DNA of 64,000 bases from an uncultured Pseudomonadales bacterium (GCA_943787675.1 CALSNK010000003.1:29718-93717), one strand, 5' to 3'. Shown: positions 35,972-45,916, counted from the first letter of the stretch. Translations and numbers: made by a program. The notes: a model not told the origin generated them from the sequence alone.

Positions 35972-37098
35972 TAAAATGTTTCCGTACTTTCAAGCACTGC
36001 CTGAATGGCTGGTTTAACTCTGGCTTGACGCCATCCCTGATTTAATCTTTCCGGCCAGTTGCACTGACCTTTATTCTCGCTTTCCATGGCACTGCGCAGA
36101 ATAGCCTCGAGCTCTTTTTTATTAGACAAGAACTCCTGGGGAATCTGCTCTGCTTCGGCAACCGAGGTCAATGCACTGCGCATGGCTTTCATCACCGTAT
36201 TGGCTGACTTTGTTAGGGGCTCTGGAATTGCAACGACAGGCGCATCGCCATCGGAATCTTGAACCTGTTGCAGAACCATCTGGCCATGACGTTGAATAGA
36301 ACGAGAATACCAGTCTTCAATACCCTGCAGTTGCTCGTTAGCGGTTGGCATGCGTCGAGCTATCTCGAGCAGTACCTGATCTTTAATAATATGTGAGCGT
36401 GGTTTATCCAGTTCTCGAGCGGTGTCTTCACGCCAGTCGCAGAGTCGTCGCAATGCACTTAATGACTTAGCCTGTAAGCGCCATGCACCTTTTACGCGCA
36501 GATAATAATCACTGTTATCTTTGCGTCCTGCGGCCAGATCGAACATGGCGACAGTTTCTTCGGCAAACCATTCCTGACGCTGCTGGTCTTCCAGCGCCCT
36601 AGTCAAAATATCATAGATGCGGTGGAGGTAAAGTACATCGATGGCGGCATATTCCAGCTGGCGATCGGTTAAGGGTCGCTTTAACCAGTCCGAGCGAGTC
36701 TCCTGTTTATCCAACTCCACTTCAAACATATGGTTAACCAGACGGGCGTAGCCCATGGAGTAACCGATGTTGGCAATACCGGCCGCAATCTGGGTATCAA
36801 AAATATTGTTTGGGCGAATATCCAGCGCATGATCCAGTACTTCTAGATCTTCTCCGCAGGCATGAAAAATTAGCGTGCGGTCAGGCTCTTCCAGCAAGGT
36901 TTTTAGAGGACCAAACTCATCAATCGCCAGCACATCAACTAGCCAGCACTGCTCGCCATTCGAAAGCTGAATAAGGGCTATTTTTGGGAAAAAAGTATCC
37001 GTGCGAATAAACTCGGTGTCTATAGCGACGACTTTTACCTCAGCCAGTTGATCACACATCTGCTGTAACTTGTCATTACTGTCGATCCAAAGATTCAT
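35971..37098 (-). CDS. rnd: Ribonuclease D
   Basis: A 375-residue 3'-5' exoribonuclease that trims tRNA precursors. The DEDDy exonuclease motifs are visible: VVAIDTEFIRTDTFFP (Exo I), IFHACGEDLEVL (Exo II) and DRQLEYAAIDVLYL (Exo III). HRDC-type helical domains follow from about residue 205. It begins directly after the recR stop codon (TAG-ATG) and overlaps ycgL downstream. Confidence 0.95.
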   Translation of the reverse strand: MNLWIDSNDKLQQMCDQLAEVKVVAIDTEFIRTDTFFPKIALIQLSNGEQCWLVDVLAIDEFGPLKTLLEEPDRTLIFHACGEDLEVLDHALDIRPNNIFDTQIAAGIANIGYSMGYARLVNHMFEVELDKQETRSDWLKRPLTDRQLEYAAIDVLYLHRIYDILTRALEDQQRQEWFAEETVAMFDLAAGRKDNSDYYLRVKGAWRLQAKSLSALRRLCDWREDTARELDKPRSHIIKDQVLLEIARRMPTANEQLQGIEDWYSRSIQRHGQMVLQQVQDSDGDAPVVAIPEPLTKSANTVMKAMRSALTSVAEAEQIPQEFLSNKKELEAILRSAMESENKGQCNWPERLNQGWRQARVKPAIQAVLESTETF

Positions 37099-37692
37099 CT
37101 ACAGGGCCTTTCTGCTTTGTAATGCCATATTTAACGTTCCGCCATCCACATATTCCAGCTCGCCACCCATGGGCACGCCATAGGCAATTCGCGAGACAGC
37201 TACGCCGAGGGCCTTGGCTTTGTCGGCAATAAAATGGGCCGTGGCCTCACCTTCAACGGTTAGGTTGGTGGCCAGTATAAGCTCGCTGACCTCTCCCTGT
37301 TGTAAACGATCGATTAGCTGATCAATACCCAGCTGTTCTGGGCCAATGCCATCAATGGGAGACAGATGTCCCAACAGAACAAAGTATTTACCCCTGAAAC
37401 TGCCTGCCTGTTCGATGGCATAGAGGTCAGCCGGATTTTCCACCACACAGATCTGAGAGCCCAAACGGCGATCATTGGTGCAGATGCCACAGACCTGATG
37501 CTCTGTAAGGGTGCGGCATTGGCCACAGCGACCAACTTTTTCTACCGCCTCGACAATGGCCTCGGCCAGATGGGACGCACCCACTTTGTCACGCTCTAAA
37601 AGCTGCAGAGCCATTCGCTGGGCAGACTTTGCGCCGACACCGGGTAACACTCGCAGCGCTTCGATCAGCTGATCAATTACATTTCCGTACAA
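37099..37692 (-). CDS. recR: Recombination mediator protein RecR
   Basis: A 197-residue protein that works with RecFO to load RecA on gapped DNA. Visible are the helix-hairpin-helix segment [18 protein letters not shown], a zinc finger ([16 protein letters not shown]) and a Toprim domain ([33 protein letters not shown]). It is part of the dnaX-ybaB-recR cluster, found together in most bacteria. Confidence 0.96.
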   Translation of the reverse strand: MYGNVIDQLIEALRVLPGVGAKSAQRMALQLLERDKVGASHLAEAIVEAVEKVGRCGQCRTLTEHQVCGICTNDRRLGSQICVVENPADLYAIEQAGSFRGKYFVLLGHLSPIDGIGPEQLGIDQLIDRLQQGEVSELILATNLTVEGEATAHFIADKAKALGVAVSRIAYGVPMGGELEYVDGGTLNMALQSRKAL

Positions 37693-37775
37693 GGAATAGC
37701 CTCAATTAATAAGGGTGCTAAATAAGTTCTTAATAAATAAGCGCCTAATAAACGGCAGCCCAATAAAAAGAAGTC

Positions 37776-38093
37776 CTAAAATGGCATTTTAAAACCGGCG
37801 GGAAGATCCATTCCGCCGGTCATTGATTTCATCGCGTCCTTACTCTGGGCTTCAACTTTGCGCACTGCATCATTCACCGCAGCGGCCAGTAAATCTTCGA
37901 GAAAGGTTTTGTCTTCGCTCATCAGCGAAGGATCCAGAGTGACCTTGCGCACATCGTGACGCCCAGTCATAACCACCTGCACCATACCTGCGCCGGACTC
38001 GCCTGTTACCTCAGCAACAGCGGCCTGTTCCTGCATTGCAGCCATTTTTTCCTGCATCTGCTGGGCCTGTTTCATCAGGTTGTTTATATCCAT
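37776..38093 (-). CDS. ybaB: Nucleoid-associated protein YbaB/EbfC
   Basis: A 105-residue DNA-binding protein of the YbaB/EbfC family, with the [18 protein letters not shown] helix, the [13 protein letters not shown] strand region and [10 protein letters not shown] at the C-terminus. The ATG at 38093 is chosen because GAGGAA lies five bases upstream. A TTG four codons earlier would bury that ribosome site. Located between dnaX and recR. Confidence 0.94.
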   Translation of the reverse strand: MDINNLMKQAQQMQEKMAAMQEQAAVAEVTGESGAGMVQVVMTGRHDVRKVTLDPSLMSEDKTFLEDLLAAAVNDAVRKVEAQSKDAMKSMTGGMDLPAGFKMPF

Positions 38094-38141
38094 TTTTTTC
38101 CTCAATTTTTTTCTTAGTCTGCGGCTCTTAATCTATGGCTC

Positions 38142-40076
38142 TTAATCGATAGGCCGCACAGACTTTTCGTCTAGAGCACCATCAAATACGGCTTTAAATT
38201 TAATCACTTCAGGGTCGCTGTTCAGCGTCTCTACAGCCAAAGCACGACGCTCCGATGTCTCGCGAATATTGGCCGCTCGCGGCGTTTCCTGCTCGGCGAC
38301 ACCAAAGGTTATGTCAACGGTGACTGGCTGCTCAAAGTAGTCCGTCAGGGCCTCAGCGAGACTCTGCTGATGGGCGCTATCGTAGAGGCTGGTCTCATCA
38401 CTGTCGATAAGAAAGTTGAGCTGGTTGCCCTCTCGCCCTTTGTATAGGCAGTGGCTGGCAATTTCACCGAGGGACGCGCCAATACTGAGCTGCTTGCGGA
38501 TTTCTATCCAGTTGTTGGGGTTAAATTTTTGGAGAGATACGCGGTCTTCAATAGGGGACGCTGAGGGTTGCCCTTTAATAGGAGGCGCTGAGGGCTCCTT
38601 AATAGGAGGCGCTGAGGGCTCTTCGTTTATTGCAGCCTTTAATTCAGGTGGGGCAGACGGCTCTTTAGTATAGGGCGTTGAAGGCTCCTCAATATTGACT
38701 AAAGCTGAGGGCTCTACATTAAGAAACGCTGAAGGCTCTGCATTCCCCATCGCCGAGGGCTCTACGTTACGCAACGCTGAAGGCTCTGGATTAAGCAATG
38801 CCGAGGGCTCTACATTAGGCGCTGCGATGGGCTCTTGAGCAGGCTGCAAAGCCACAGCAGCATTGCTGTTCACTTCATGCAATAGGGCAACCGGTCGCGG
38901 CGACTCACTAGGCGCGACCGTTTCAGGCTTTTTTACCGTTGGCTCCGCCTCCGCAGGAGCAGCTGGCGGAGCAGCAACGGTTTTGTTGGGCGGCAGTGGC
39001 CTAAAGGCCAGTGCGCGCAACATAATCATTTCGAATCCCGACTTAAGGTCTGGTGCCAGATGCAGGTCTTTACGGCCTAACAGGCAAATTTGGTAAAACA
39101 GCTGAGTATCTTCACGAGACACTGCCTGAGCAAGGGCCAATAGCGCAGAATAATGACTCACGCCCTTATCCAAGGCCTCAGGGACGGCCTGCAGTATGGC
39201 TACCTGATGCCAGATAGACAGCACATCGGCCAGAGCCAGATCGTAATCCGGTGCCTGCTCGGCCATTCTCCCTACCGCAGCCAGCACGTCAGTGCCCGTG
39301 CCAGTTGATAGAGCGTTACAGATATCCACCACATAGCCACGCTCAATGGTACCCAGCATAGCGCTGACTTCGGTATCGCTAACCTGACCACCTCCATGGC
39401 CAATTGCCTGATCAGTGAGGCTCAGTGCATCGCGCATACTGCCATCGGCCGCTCTTGCCAGAGACCAGAGTGCCGCCTCTTCGAAGGGCACCTGCTCTTC
39501 ACCCAACACAAATTGCAGATGCTGAGTAATGCGCTCGGCGCTAAGATTTTTCAAGTTGAACTGCAGACAGCGAGACAACACGGTGATCGGCAGTTTCTGC
39601 GGATCTGTGGTGGCGAATAAGAATTTTACATGGGGCGGTGGCTCTTCCAATGTTTTGAGTAGCGCGGCAAAGCTCGACTTAGAGAGCATGTGCACTTCGT
39701 CAATCAGGTAGATCTTAAAACGGCCGCGAGATGGCGCATATTGCACGTTGTCGAGCAGATCGCGCATATCATCAACACCGGTTCGCGATGCCGCATCTAC
39801 TTCGATTAGGTCGATAAATCGCCCTTCATTGATCTCATTACAGCTGGCGCACTCGCCACAGGGAACCGAGCTAATACCCTTCTCGCAGTTAAGGCACTTG
39901 GAGAGAATACGCGCAATGGTGGTTTTACCGACACCGCGGGTGCCAGTAAACAGATAGGCATGGTGCAATCGGTTGTTATCTAGCGCATTAATTAGCGCCT
40001 GGAGCACATGTTCCTGCCCCGCCATTTCGGCAAAGGATCGCGGACGCCACTTTCGGGCAAGGACCTGATAACTCAT
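38142..40076 (-). CDS. dnaX: DNA polymerase III tau (and gamma) subunit
   Basis: Clamp-loader ATPase. From ATG 40076 (MSYQVLARKWRPRSF) the tau product is 644 residues, near the E. coli length. Walker A is GTRGVGKTTIA, with zinc cysteines in CLNCEKGISSVPCGECASC and Walker B in YLIDEVHMLS. The linker at about residues 415-520 is a run of EPSA-type repeats. At codons 381-383 (GTA AAA AAG) lies an A-AAA-AAG slippery site, with a downstream stem and an immediate -1-frame stop that would give a gamma form of about 384 residues. Upstream is the 4.5S RNA gene; downstream is ybaB. Confidence 0.95.
   Translation of the reverse strand: MSYQVLARKWRPRSFAEMAGQEHVLQALINALDNNRLHHAYLFTGTRGVGKTTIARILSKCLNCEKGISSVPCGECASCNEINEGRFIDLIEVDAASRTGVDDMRDLLDNVQYAPSRGRFKIYLIDEVHMLSKSSFAALLKTLEEPPPHVKFLFATTDPQKLPITVLSRCLQFNLKNLSAERITQHLQFVLGEEQVPFEEAALWSLARAADGSMRDALSLTDQAIGHGGGQVSDTEVSAMLGTIERGYVVDICNALSTGTGTDVLAAVGRMAEQAPDYDLALADVLSIWHQVAILQAVPEALDKGVSHYSALLALAQAVSREDTQLFYQICLLGRKDLHLAPDLKSGFEMIMLRALAFRPLPPNKTVAAPPAAPAEAEPTVKKPETVAPSESPRPVALLHEVNSNAAVALQPAQEPIAAPNVEPSALLNPEPSALRNVEPSAMGNAEPSAFLNVEPSALVNIEEPSTPYTKEPSAPPELKAAINEEPSAPPIKEPSAPPIKGQPSASPIEDRVSLQKFNPNNWIEIRKQLSIGASLGEIASHCLYKGREGNQLNFLIDSDETSLYDSAHQQSLAEALTDYFEQPVTVDITFGVAEQETPRAANIRETSERRALAVETLNSDPEVIKFKAVFDGALDEKSVRPID
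38530..38830 (-). repeat. EPSA-type linker repeats in dnaX
   Basis: About nine imperfect repeats, mostly eight codons long and each starting E-P-S-A, form the proline-rich linker in front of the tau-specific C-terminal domain. The nucleotide core is GAGCC(C/T)TC(A/G)GC. It is much more repetitive than the usual tau linker. The frame is kept throughout, so slippage has occurred in whole units. Confidence 0.8.
38889..38936 (-). promoter_or_regulatory. Programmed -1 ribosomal frameshift signal in dnaX
   Basis: The heptamer A-AAA-AAG (38934 down to 38928) is in the frame needed for -1 slippage. After slipping, the ribosome reads GCC and then TGA (38925-38923). Seven bases after the slip site comes an 8-bp GC-rich stem (CGGTCGCG with CGCGACCG, 13-base loop). 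GGAGG and GGAG runs lie 8-16 bases upstream and could act as the stimulatory Shine-Dalgarno element known from E. coli dnaX. All three E. coli elements are seen; use in vivo is inferred. Confidence 0.8.
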
Positions 40077-40149
40077 CGCATAATCTGCTGTAGTGTAAAG
40101 ACACTTATTATAGGGAGATAAGCGGAGCGCTGGAAGCGTTAATGGCGAT

Positions 40150-40255
40150 GACCCCCAATAGCCACACCTCGGCACACAGCGTAATCATTACCGTTGCTCC
40201 CTTCCGGGCCTGGCGGAGTTCATGACTGGCTGTTGCGAGGGGACCAAAGGGGGTC
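40150..40255 (-). ncRNA. ffs: 4.5S signal recognition particle RNA
   Basis: The minus strand carries the SRP domain IV core: CCAGGCCCGGAAGGGAGCA, matching the GGAAG tetraloop/asymmetric loop that binds Ffh. The ends pair as GACCCCC with GGGGGTC, closing a hairpin of about 106 nt, the size of E. coli 4.5S RNA. It lies just upstream of dnaX, the position common in pseudomonads and relatives. Confidence 0.93.
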
Positions 40256-40722
40256 ACCATTAAAACGAAGCGCGAGATTATCCGAGGTTTACTCGGTAAG
40301 TGCAACCGCTTATGCCAATAAATTGTGTAGCCCGCAAACAGTGCCCTATACACTGTCACCACCCACCGCCACTAACTTATACCTACCGTCACCCCAGCGA
40401 AAGGCTGGGTCTCTAGATACCAGCCTCCGCTGGTATGACGGAGCAAGGAGCAAGGAGCAAGAAGTATGACGGAGGCAAGGGGGTATGAAGCAGCAAGGAA
40501 CGAGAAGTATGGCGCAGACATCAAGAGATGCCAGCCTCCGCTGGCATGACGAAGCCTGAAATCAGGCCCAAGCAAAAACCACCGAACCACCAACTCAATA
40601 CAGGGTCAAATACCCCAACAGCCAAAGCGGCGTAGTCTGGTAAATACTGTATTGATGCTGAGATTGCTGGTCACTTTTTTGCTAGACTCGTACTGTGCAA
40701 GAACTACAACCAAAATTATAAA
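40256..40722. repeat. Intergenic region with REP-like hairpins and simple repeats
   Basis: No gene is seen here. At 40389-40440 stand the hairpin pair CCCAGC...GCTGGG and ATACCAG-N6-CTGGTAT, the same family as the 138-bp array at 24.7 kb. GAGCAAG-type short repeats follow (about 40440-40500), then a further hairpin GCCAGCCTCCGCTGGC near 40528-40545. The last 100 bp or so, AT-richer, should contain the oppA promoter. Confidence 0.7.
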
Positions 40723-40740
40723 GTGAAGGGTTCTCTGTTA

Positions 40741-42402
40741 ATGAACAACCGTGCAAGGCAGCAACTAATACTTCCACTATTATTACTAATCCCTACCCTG
40801 CTGCTATCAGCCTGCGGCAGCAGCGAAAGCAATGTGGATTCAGGCAATCGCACCGGCACATTGCACTGGGGCAACGGCGCCGAACCCCAGAGCCTTGACC
40901 CCCATATCAGCGTCGGAGTACCCGGAAACACCATCGTTTCTGCTCTAATGGAAGGGTTGATCCTAAAAGACAGCAAAACCTTGGCCCCCAAACCTGGGGT
41001 TGCCGAGTCATGGACAATTAGCGACGATGGCCGTGTTTATACCTTCAACCTGCGCAAAAATGCACGCTGGTCAAATGGTGACCCCCACAATGCCAATGAC
41101 TATGTCTGGTCCTGGTGGCGCGCACTACAGCCAGCACTGGGCAACCTCTATGCCTATATGTACTTCTCAATTGAAAATGCTCAGGAATATTACGAAGGCA
41201 CAGTGACCGATTTCGATCAGGTGGGTGTAAAAGCCCTCGATGATTACACTCTGCAGGTAACCTTAACGAACCCAACTCCCTACTTTTTACAACTGCTTGA
41301 CCATAGCAGCCTCTATTCCGTGCACCGTGGCACCGTCGAAAAGTTCGGCGCAGCAGATGAGCGCGGCACCCGCTGGACCTATGAAGGCAACAATGTCAGT
41401 AATGGTGCTTTTAAATTAGCTGACTGGAAAATTAATCGTCGCATTACCGTAGAGCGTAATCAGTATTACTGGAACTCAGACCAGGTTCAGCTCAATAAAA
41501 TTGTTTTCTACCCCACCGAAAATGTCGTCAGTGAAGAGCGCATGTTTCGTGCCGGACAATTACACCGCACTAACCTTGTTCCCGCCGATAAAATTCCGGT
41601 CTACCTCGAAGCCAACGATTCCTCCCTGCATATAGCGCCCTACCTTGGAACCTACTTTTACCGCATTAATACCCGCGTGCCTCACCTCCAAGACAAAACT
41701 GTGCGCCGCGCACTGGCCATGACTATTGATCGCGAGACCATCTCCAAAAGCATTCTTAAAGCCGGGCAGATTCCCGCCTATGCCATGACCCCTCCGGGCA
41801 CCATGGGGTATTACCCAGAGAGCGATTTACGTTTTGACCCCGAGGCGGCTCGACAGCTATTAGCCGATGCTGGTTACCCCAACGGCGAAGGTTTCCCCAC
41901 CACAGAGATTCTCTATAACACCAGTGATGACCATCGCAAAATTGCAATTGCTATTCAGCAGATGTGGAATAAACATCTAAACATTGATATCAAATTACTC
42001 AATCAGGAATGGAAGGTTTATCTCGACATGGCCAGCGCCGGCAACTATCAAATATCCCGCGCTGGCTGGATCGGTGACTATGTTGATCCCAATAGCTTTC
42101 TCGATATGTTTCTCTGCAATGGCGGAAATAATCGCACCGGCTGGTGTAATCCAGAATATGACCGCCTAATTTCAGAGGTGGCGCCGACTGTAAAATCTCA
42201 TGCCGAACGACTGGCTGTCTTTGGTCAGGCAGAGCAAATACTAATGGATGAACTGCCGGTGATTCCTATCTACATTTACACCTCGGTTAACCTAGTGAAC
42301 AAATCCGTCAACAACTACGCCGACAATATTCTCAACCAGCCTTCATTTACTGAAATGTCTTTACAGCCAGAGCAAAGCAAAATTGATGGAGGGGAACAGT
42401 AA
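40741..42402 (+). CDS. oppA: Oligopeptide ABC transporter substrate-binding lipoprotein
   Basis: A periplasmic peptide-binding protein of 553 residues (SBP family 5). The lipoprotein signal has lipobox LSAC near residue 25. Characteristic segments are GNGAEPQSLDPHISVG, GRVYTFNLRKNARWSNGDP and RRALAMTIDRETIS. The ATG at 40741 is chosen; a GTG at 40723 would place six residues before the signal peptide. First gene of the oppA-oppB-oppC-oppDF operon; its stop overlaps the oppB start (TAATG). Confidence 0.93.
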   Translation: MNNRARQQLILPLLLLIPTLLLSACGSSESNVDSGNRTGTLHWGNGAEPQSLDPHISVGVPGNTIVSALMEGLILKDSKTLAPKPGVAESWTISDDGRVYTFNLRKNARWSNGDPHNANDYVWSWWRALQPALGNLYAYMYFSIENAQEYYEGTVTDFDQVGVKALDDYTLQVTLTNPTPYFLQLLDHSSLYSVHRGTVEKFGAADERGTRWTYEGNNVSNGAFKLADWKINRRITVERNQYYWNSDQVQLNKIVFYPTENVVSEERMFRAGQLHRTNLVPADKIPVYLEANDSSLHIAPYLGTYFYRINTRVPHLQDKTVRRALAMTIDRETISKSILKAGQIPAYAMTPPGTMGYYPESDLRFDPEAARQLLADAGYPNGEGFPTTEILYNTSDDHRKIAIAIQQMWNKHLNIDIKLLNQEWKVYLDMASAGNYQISRAGWIGDYVDPNSFLDMFLCNGGNNRTGWCNPEYDRLISEVAPTVKSHAERLAVFGQAEQILMDELPVIPIYIYTSVNLVNKSVNNYADNILNQPSFTEMSLQPEQSKIDGGEQ

Positions 42403-43337
42403 TGTTGAGATTTGCTTTCTATCGATTACTGCAGGCCATACCAGTACTTTTAATTGTTATCAGCCTAACCTTTTTTCTGGTGCACTCAGCACCGGGCGGC
42501 CCCTTCTCCGCAGACAAAGCAGTGCCACCGGAAGTCATCAAAGCCTTAGAGGCCCAATACAATCTCGACCAGCCCCTGTGGCAACAATATGTCAGCTATC
42601 TTGGCGATATAGTGCAGGGGGATTTTGGCCCTTCATTCAAATATCCAGGCCGTAACGTCAGCGAACTTATTGCCGCCGGTTTGCCGGCCACCGCAGAGTT
42701 GGCCTTTTATGCCATGTTGGTGGCCCTTGTTATTGGTGTCAGTGCAGGCGTTGCCGCCGCCATGCGACCCAATACAGCCCAGGATTACATCCCCATGTCC
42801 GCCGCCATGATCGGTATCTGTATGCCATCATTTTTACTCGGACCCTTACTGGTATTAATCTTTGGCATTCATTTGGAATGGCTACCGGTGTCTGGCTGGG
42901 GAGATATGCCCGGCGATAAAATACTGCCGGCCATTACCTTGGGAACTGGCTATGCAGCCTATATAGCGCGACTGTCACGGGGCGGTATGCTAGAAGTACT
43001 CTCCCAAGATTATATTCGTACCGCCAGAGCCAAAGGGCTATCAGAGCCTCTGGTAATTGCCAAACACGCATTGCGCGGCGGACTAATACCAGTCGTGGCT
43101 TTTTTGGGACCCGCCTTTGCCGGCCTGCTTGGCGGCTCATTTGTCGTCGAAACAATCTTTCAAATTCCGGGTCTGGGTCGCTTCTATGTCCAGGCCGCCT
43201 TTAATCGCGACTACACCATGATACTAGGCACCACCGTGTTTTTTGCCACCCTGATTATTGTCTTTAATTTACTCTCGGATATGCTCGCGATTTGGTTAAA
43301 CCCCAAACTGCGTCAGCAAGCACAGGGGAAAAGCTAA
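42402..43337 (+). CDS. oppB: Oligopeptide ABC transporter permease OppB
   Basis: An inner-membrane permease of 311 residues with six hydrophobic segments. The N-terminus (MLRFAFYRLLQAIPVLLIVI) and the EAA-type loop (RTARAKGLSEPLVIAKHALRGGLIPV, cytoplasmic contact with the ATPase) are typical of OppB/DppB. The start overlaps the oppA stop and its own stop overlaps the oppC start, both as TAATG, so the operon is tightly coupled. Confidence 0.94.
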   Translation: MLRFAFYRLLQAIPVLLIVISLTFFLVHSAPGGPFSADKAVPPEVIKALEAQYNLDQPLWQQYVSYLGDIVQGDFGPSFKYPGRNVSELIAAGLPATAELAFYAMLVALVIGVSAGVAAAMRPNTAQDYIPMSAAMIGICMPSFLLGPLLVLIFGIHLEWLPVSGWGDMPGDKILPAITLGTGYAAYIARLSRGGMLEVLSQDYIRTARAKGLSEPLVIAKHALRGGLIPVVAFLGPAFAGLLGGSFVVETIFQIPGLGRFYVQAAFNRDYTMILGTTVFFATLIIVFNLLSDMLAIWLNPKLRQQAQGKS

Positions 43338-44206
43338 TGACCGCTATCGAAGAGCAAGGCACATCCCTGTGGCGTGACGCCTGGATCAAACTCTGTAAAA
43401 ACTATCTGGCCCTATTGGGTTTGGCCATTATATTACTGCTCTGCCTAGTGTCTTTATTAACCCCCTGGATTGCCCCCTACGGTTACGAAGAGCAAAACCT
43501 GCTGCTAGGTGCCACACCACCTTCCGCCGCACACTGGTTGGGTACCGATATATTTGGTCGCGATATGCTCACCCGTATTATGTATGGCGGCCGCGTCTCG
43601 CTAACGGTTGGCTTTATCGCCACCGCTGTCGCACTGGTAATCGGCGTGCTCTGGGGTGCCATTGCCGGCTTTGTTGGCGGCCGTGTCGATGCGGTGATGA
43701 TGCGTATTGTCGACATTATGTATGCCCTGCCCTTTATGATTTTTATCGTGTTATTAATGGTCGTTTTCGGTCGCAATATACTGCTACTATTTTTAGCCAT
43801 TGGAGCCGTCGAATGGTTGACCATGGCGCGTATCGTTCGCGGTCAAGTAATGAATCTCCGCAAGCAAGAATTTGTTGAGGCAGCCTATTCCTTAGGTCTT
43901 TCTCAATGGACTATTATTCGTCGCCATATTATTCCCAATACATTGGGGCCAGTGATTGTTTACACCACATTAACCATTCCCAGCGTGATGTTATTGGAAG
44001 CCTTTTTAAGCTTTCTCGGCCTCGGTATTCAGCCCCCACAGAGCTCCTGGGGACTGCTGATAAACTATGGCGTAGAAACCATGGAAGAATATCCCTGGCT
44101 GCTAATTTTTCCCGGTGTCACTCTTTCTCTCACACTGTTTGCACTCAACTTTCTCGGCGATGGTTTGCGCGATGCACTCGATCCACGAACCTCCAAAGAC
44201 CAATAA
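43337..44206 (+). CDS. oppC: Oligopeptide ABC transporter permease OppC
   Basis: The second permease, 289 residues, with an N-terminal OppC segment (WRDAWIKLCKNYLALLGLAI), HWLGTDIFGRDMLTRIMYGGRVSL and the EAA loop VEAAYSLGLSQWTIIRRHIIPN. Start at ATG 43337, overlapping the oppB stop; a longer in-frame option at 43292 lies wholly inside oppB. Followed by oppDF after 11 bp. Confidence 0.94.
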   Translation: MTAIEEQGTSLWRDAWIKLCKNYLALLGLAIILLLCLVSLLTPWIAPYGYEEQNLLLGATPPSAAHWLGTDIFGRDMLTRIMYGGRVSLTVGFIATAVALVIGVLWGAIAGFVGGRVDAVMMRIVDIMYALPFMIFIVLLMVVFGRNILLLFLAIGAVEWLTMARIVRGQVMNLRKQEFVEAAYSLGLSQWTIIRRHIIPNTLGPVIVYTTLTIPSVMLLEAFLSFLGLGIQPPQSSWGLLINYGVETMEEYPWLLIFPGVTLSLTLFALNFLGDGLRDALDPRTSKDQ

Positions 44207-44217
44207 GGAAAGACATC

Positions 44218-45873
44218 ATGGCGCTGCTTGAGGTAGAGGGTTTAAAAGTGTATTTCCATACCAGAAATGGCGTGGTTAAAGCGGTCGACGATGTCAGCTT
44301 CAGTGTCGACTGCGGCGAGACATTAGCCATTGTCGGTGAATCAGGTTCCGGTAAATCTGTTACCTGTTACAGCCTACTCGACCTACTGCCCAAACCACCG
44401 GCGCGGATCGAAGGTGGCACGGCATTATTTGATGGCGAAGATTTATTGACCTGCGACAGTACGCGCATGCGTCACTTTCGCGGCAATGACATTGCCGTTA
44501 TTTTCCAAGACCCGATGACCTCATTAAACCCCTTTATCAGCATCGGCGAACAGTTAATTGAGCCGCTAATTTATCACCCAGATCCGGCCCGCAAACAGAG
44601 CCGAGAAACCGCGCGCAAACGGGCCATAGAACTCCTCGACGAAGTGGGCATTATCGATCCCAAGAGTCGCGTTGACTGTTATCCCCATGAATTCTCTGGC
44701 GGCATGCGCCAGCGTGTCATGATCGCCATGGCACTGATTAACGAACCCCGCCTGCTGATCTGTGACGAGCCAACCACTGCGCTGGACGTGACTATTCAGG
44801 CGCAGATTCTAACGCTAATTAAAAAGCTCCAAGAGACCCGTGATGTTGCGGTTATTTTTATCAGCCATGATTTAGGGGTGGTCGCTGGCATTGCTGATAA
44901 GGTACTCGTCATGTGCGAAGGCACCATTAGAGAAGCCGGTGATACGGACACAATTTTCTATCACAGCCAAAACGACTACACGCAAAAACTATTGGCCGCG
45001 ATTCCTGAAGGCGCAAAACAGTTACCTAACCGCGCGCAACCAGACAATGTGTTAGTAGAGGTAACGAATTTAAAAACGCACTTTACCGACTACAACAAAC
45101 CCAGCAACCAAGACAATGTGATCAGGGCAGTCGATGGCGTATCACTGAGTATTCAGCGTGGTGAGATTTCAGGTTTAGTGGGAGAGTCTGGTTCAGGAAA
45201 ATCCACATTGGGCCGCTCCATTTTACAACTCGCACCCACCACCGCCGGTCAGGTTACCTTTGATGGCACGTCGCTCACTGGACTTAATGCCAAACAGCTG
45301 GTGCCTTGGCGGCGCAAGATGCAGATGATATTCCAAGACCCCTATGCCTCTCTAAACCCACGCATGACCGTCTATCAAACCCTCGCCGAACCTCTGCTTT
45401 ATCATGGGCTCGCCAATCGCAAAACCATTGACCAGCAGGTGCGCCAGCTAATGGATGACGTGGGATTAGTCCACAGCCAACTGCGCAAGTATCCCCATGA
45501 GTTTTCAGGTGGTCAACGTCAGCGTATCGCCATAGGTCGCGCTATTGCGACGAAACCAGAACTTATTATTGCCGACGAACCTGTCTCTGCTTTAGACGTC
45601 ACTATTCAGGCGCAGGTACTGGATTTAATTCTGGATTTGGTGGAACGGCACAATCTAACCATGCTGTTTATTTCTCATGATCTTTCTGTGGTTCGTTATA
45701 TTTCAGATCGGGTAATGGTGATGAACAGAGGTGTGATTATTGAGCAGGGTGATACAGAGGCACTCTGGGCTGACCCTCAGCAGGCTTACACCAAGCAATT
45801 ATTGAAGGCTATTCCCCTGGCTGATCCTCGAATGGAAAGGGTTCGTTTGGCTGATGCTCAAGCTGATGTTTAA
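44218..45873 (+). CDS. oppDF: Oligopeptide ABC transporter, fused ATP-binding protein OppD-OppF
   Basis: A 551-residue fusion of the two ATPases that are separate in E. coli. Each half has Walker A GESGSGKS, a signature (SGGMRQR in the first, SGGQRQR in the second) and Walker B ([26 protein letters not shown]), each followed by the oligopeptide/dipeptide C-terminal extension. ATG 44218 has AAGGAA at a good distance. The fused form is common as YejF/GsiA-like genes, so glutathione or another peptide rather than general oligopeptides is possible as substrate. Confidence 0.92.
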   Translation: MALLEVEGLKVYFHTRNGVVKAVDDVSFSVDCGETLAIVGESGSGKSVTCYSLLDLLPKPPARIEGGTALFDGEDLLTCDSTRMRHFRGNDIAVIFQDPMTSLNPFISIGEQLIEPLIYHPDPARKQSRETARKRAIELLDEVGIIDPKSRVDCYPHEFSGGMRQRVMIAMALINEPRLLICDEPTTALDVTIQAQILTLIKKLQETRDVAVIFISHDLGVVAGIADKVLVMCEGTIREAGDTDTIFYHSQNDYTQKLLAAIPEGAKQLPNRAQPDNVLVEVTNLKTHFTDYNKPSNQDNVIRAVDGVSLSIQRGEISGLVGESGSGKSTLGRSILQLAPTTAGQVTFDGTSLTGLNAKQLVPWRRKMQMIFQDPYASLNPRMTVYQTLAEPLLYHGLANRKTIDQQVRQLMDDVGLVHSQLRKYPHEFSGGQRQRIAIGRAIATKPELIIADEPVSALDVTIQAQVLDLILDLVERHNLTMLFISHDLSVVRYISDRVMVMNRGVIIEQGDTEALWADPQQAYTKQLLKAIPLADPRMERVRLADAQADV

Positions 45874-45916
45874 GCGCTTAGATAGTTAGAAGCTTAGACA
45901 GCAACGGGAGTCAAAG

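Noticed and set aside
40108..40362. A short minus-strand frame over the 4.5S RNA
   Set aside because: The sequence is explained by the SRP RNA, and the frame has no ribosome site.
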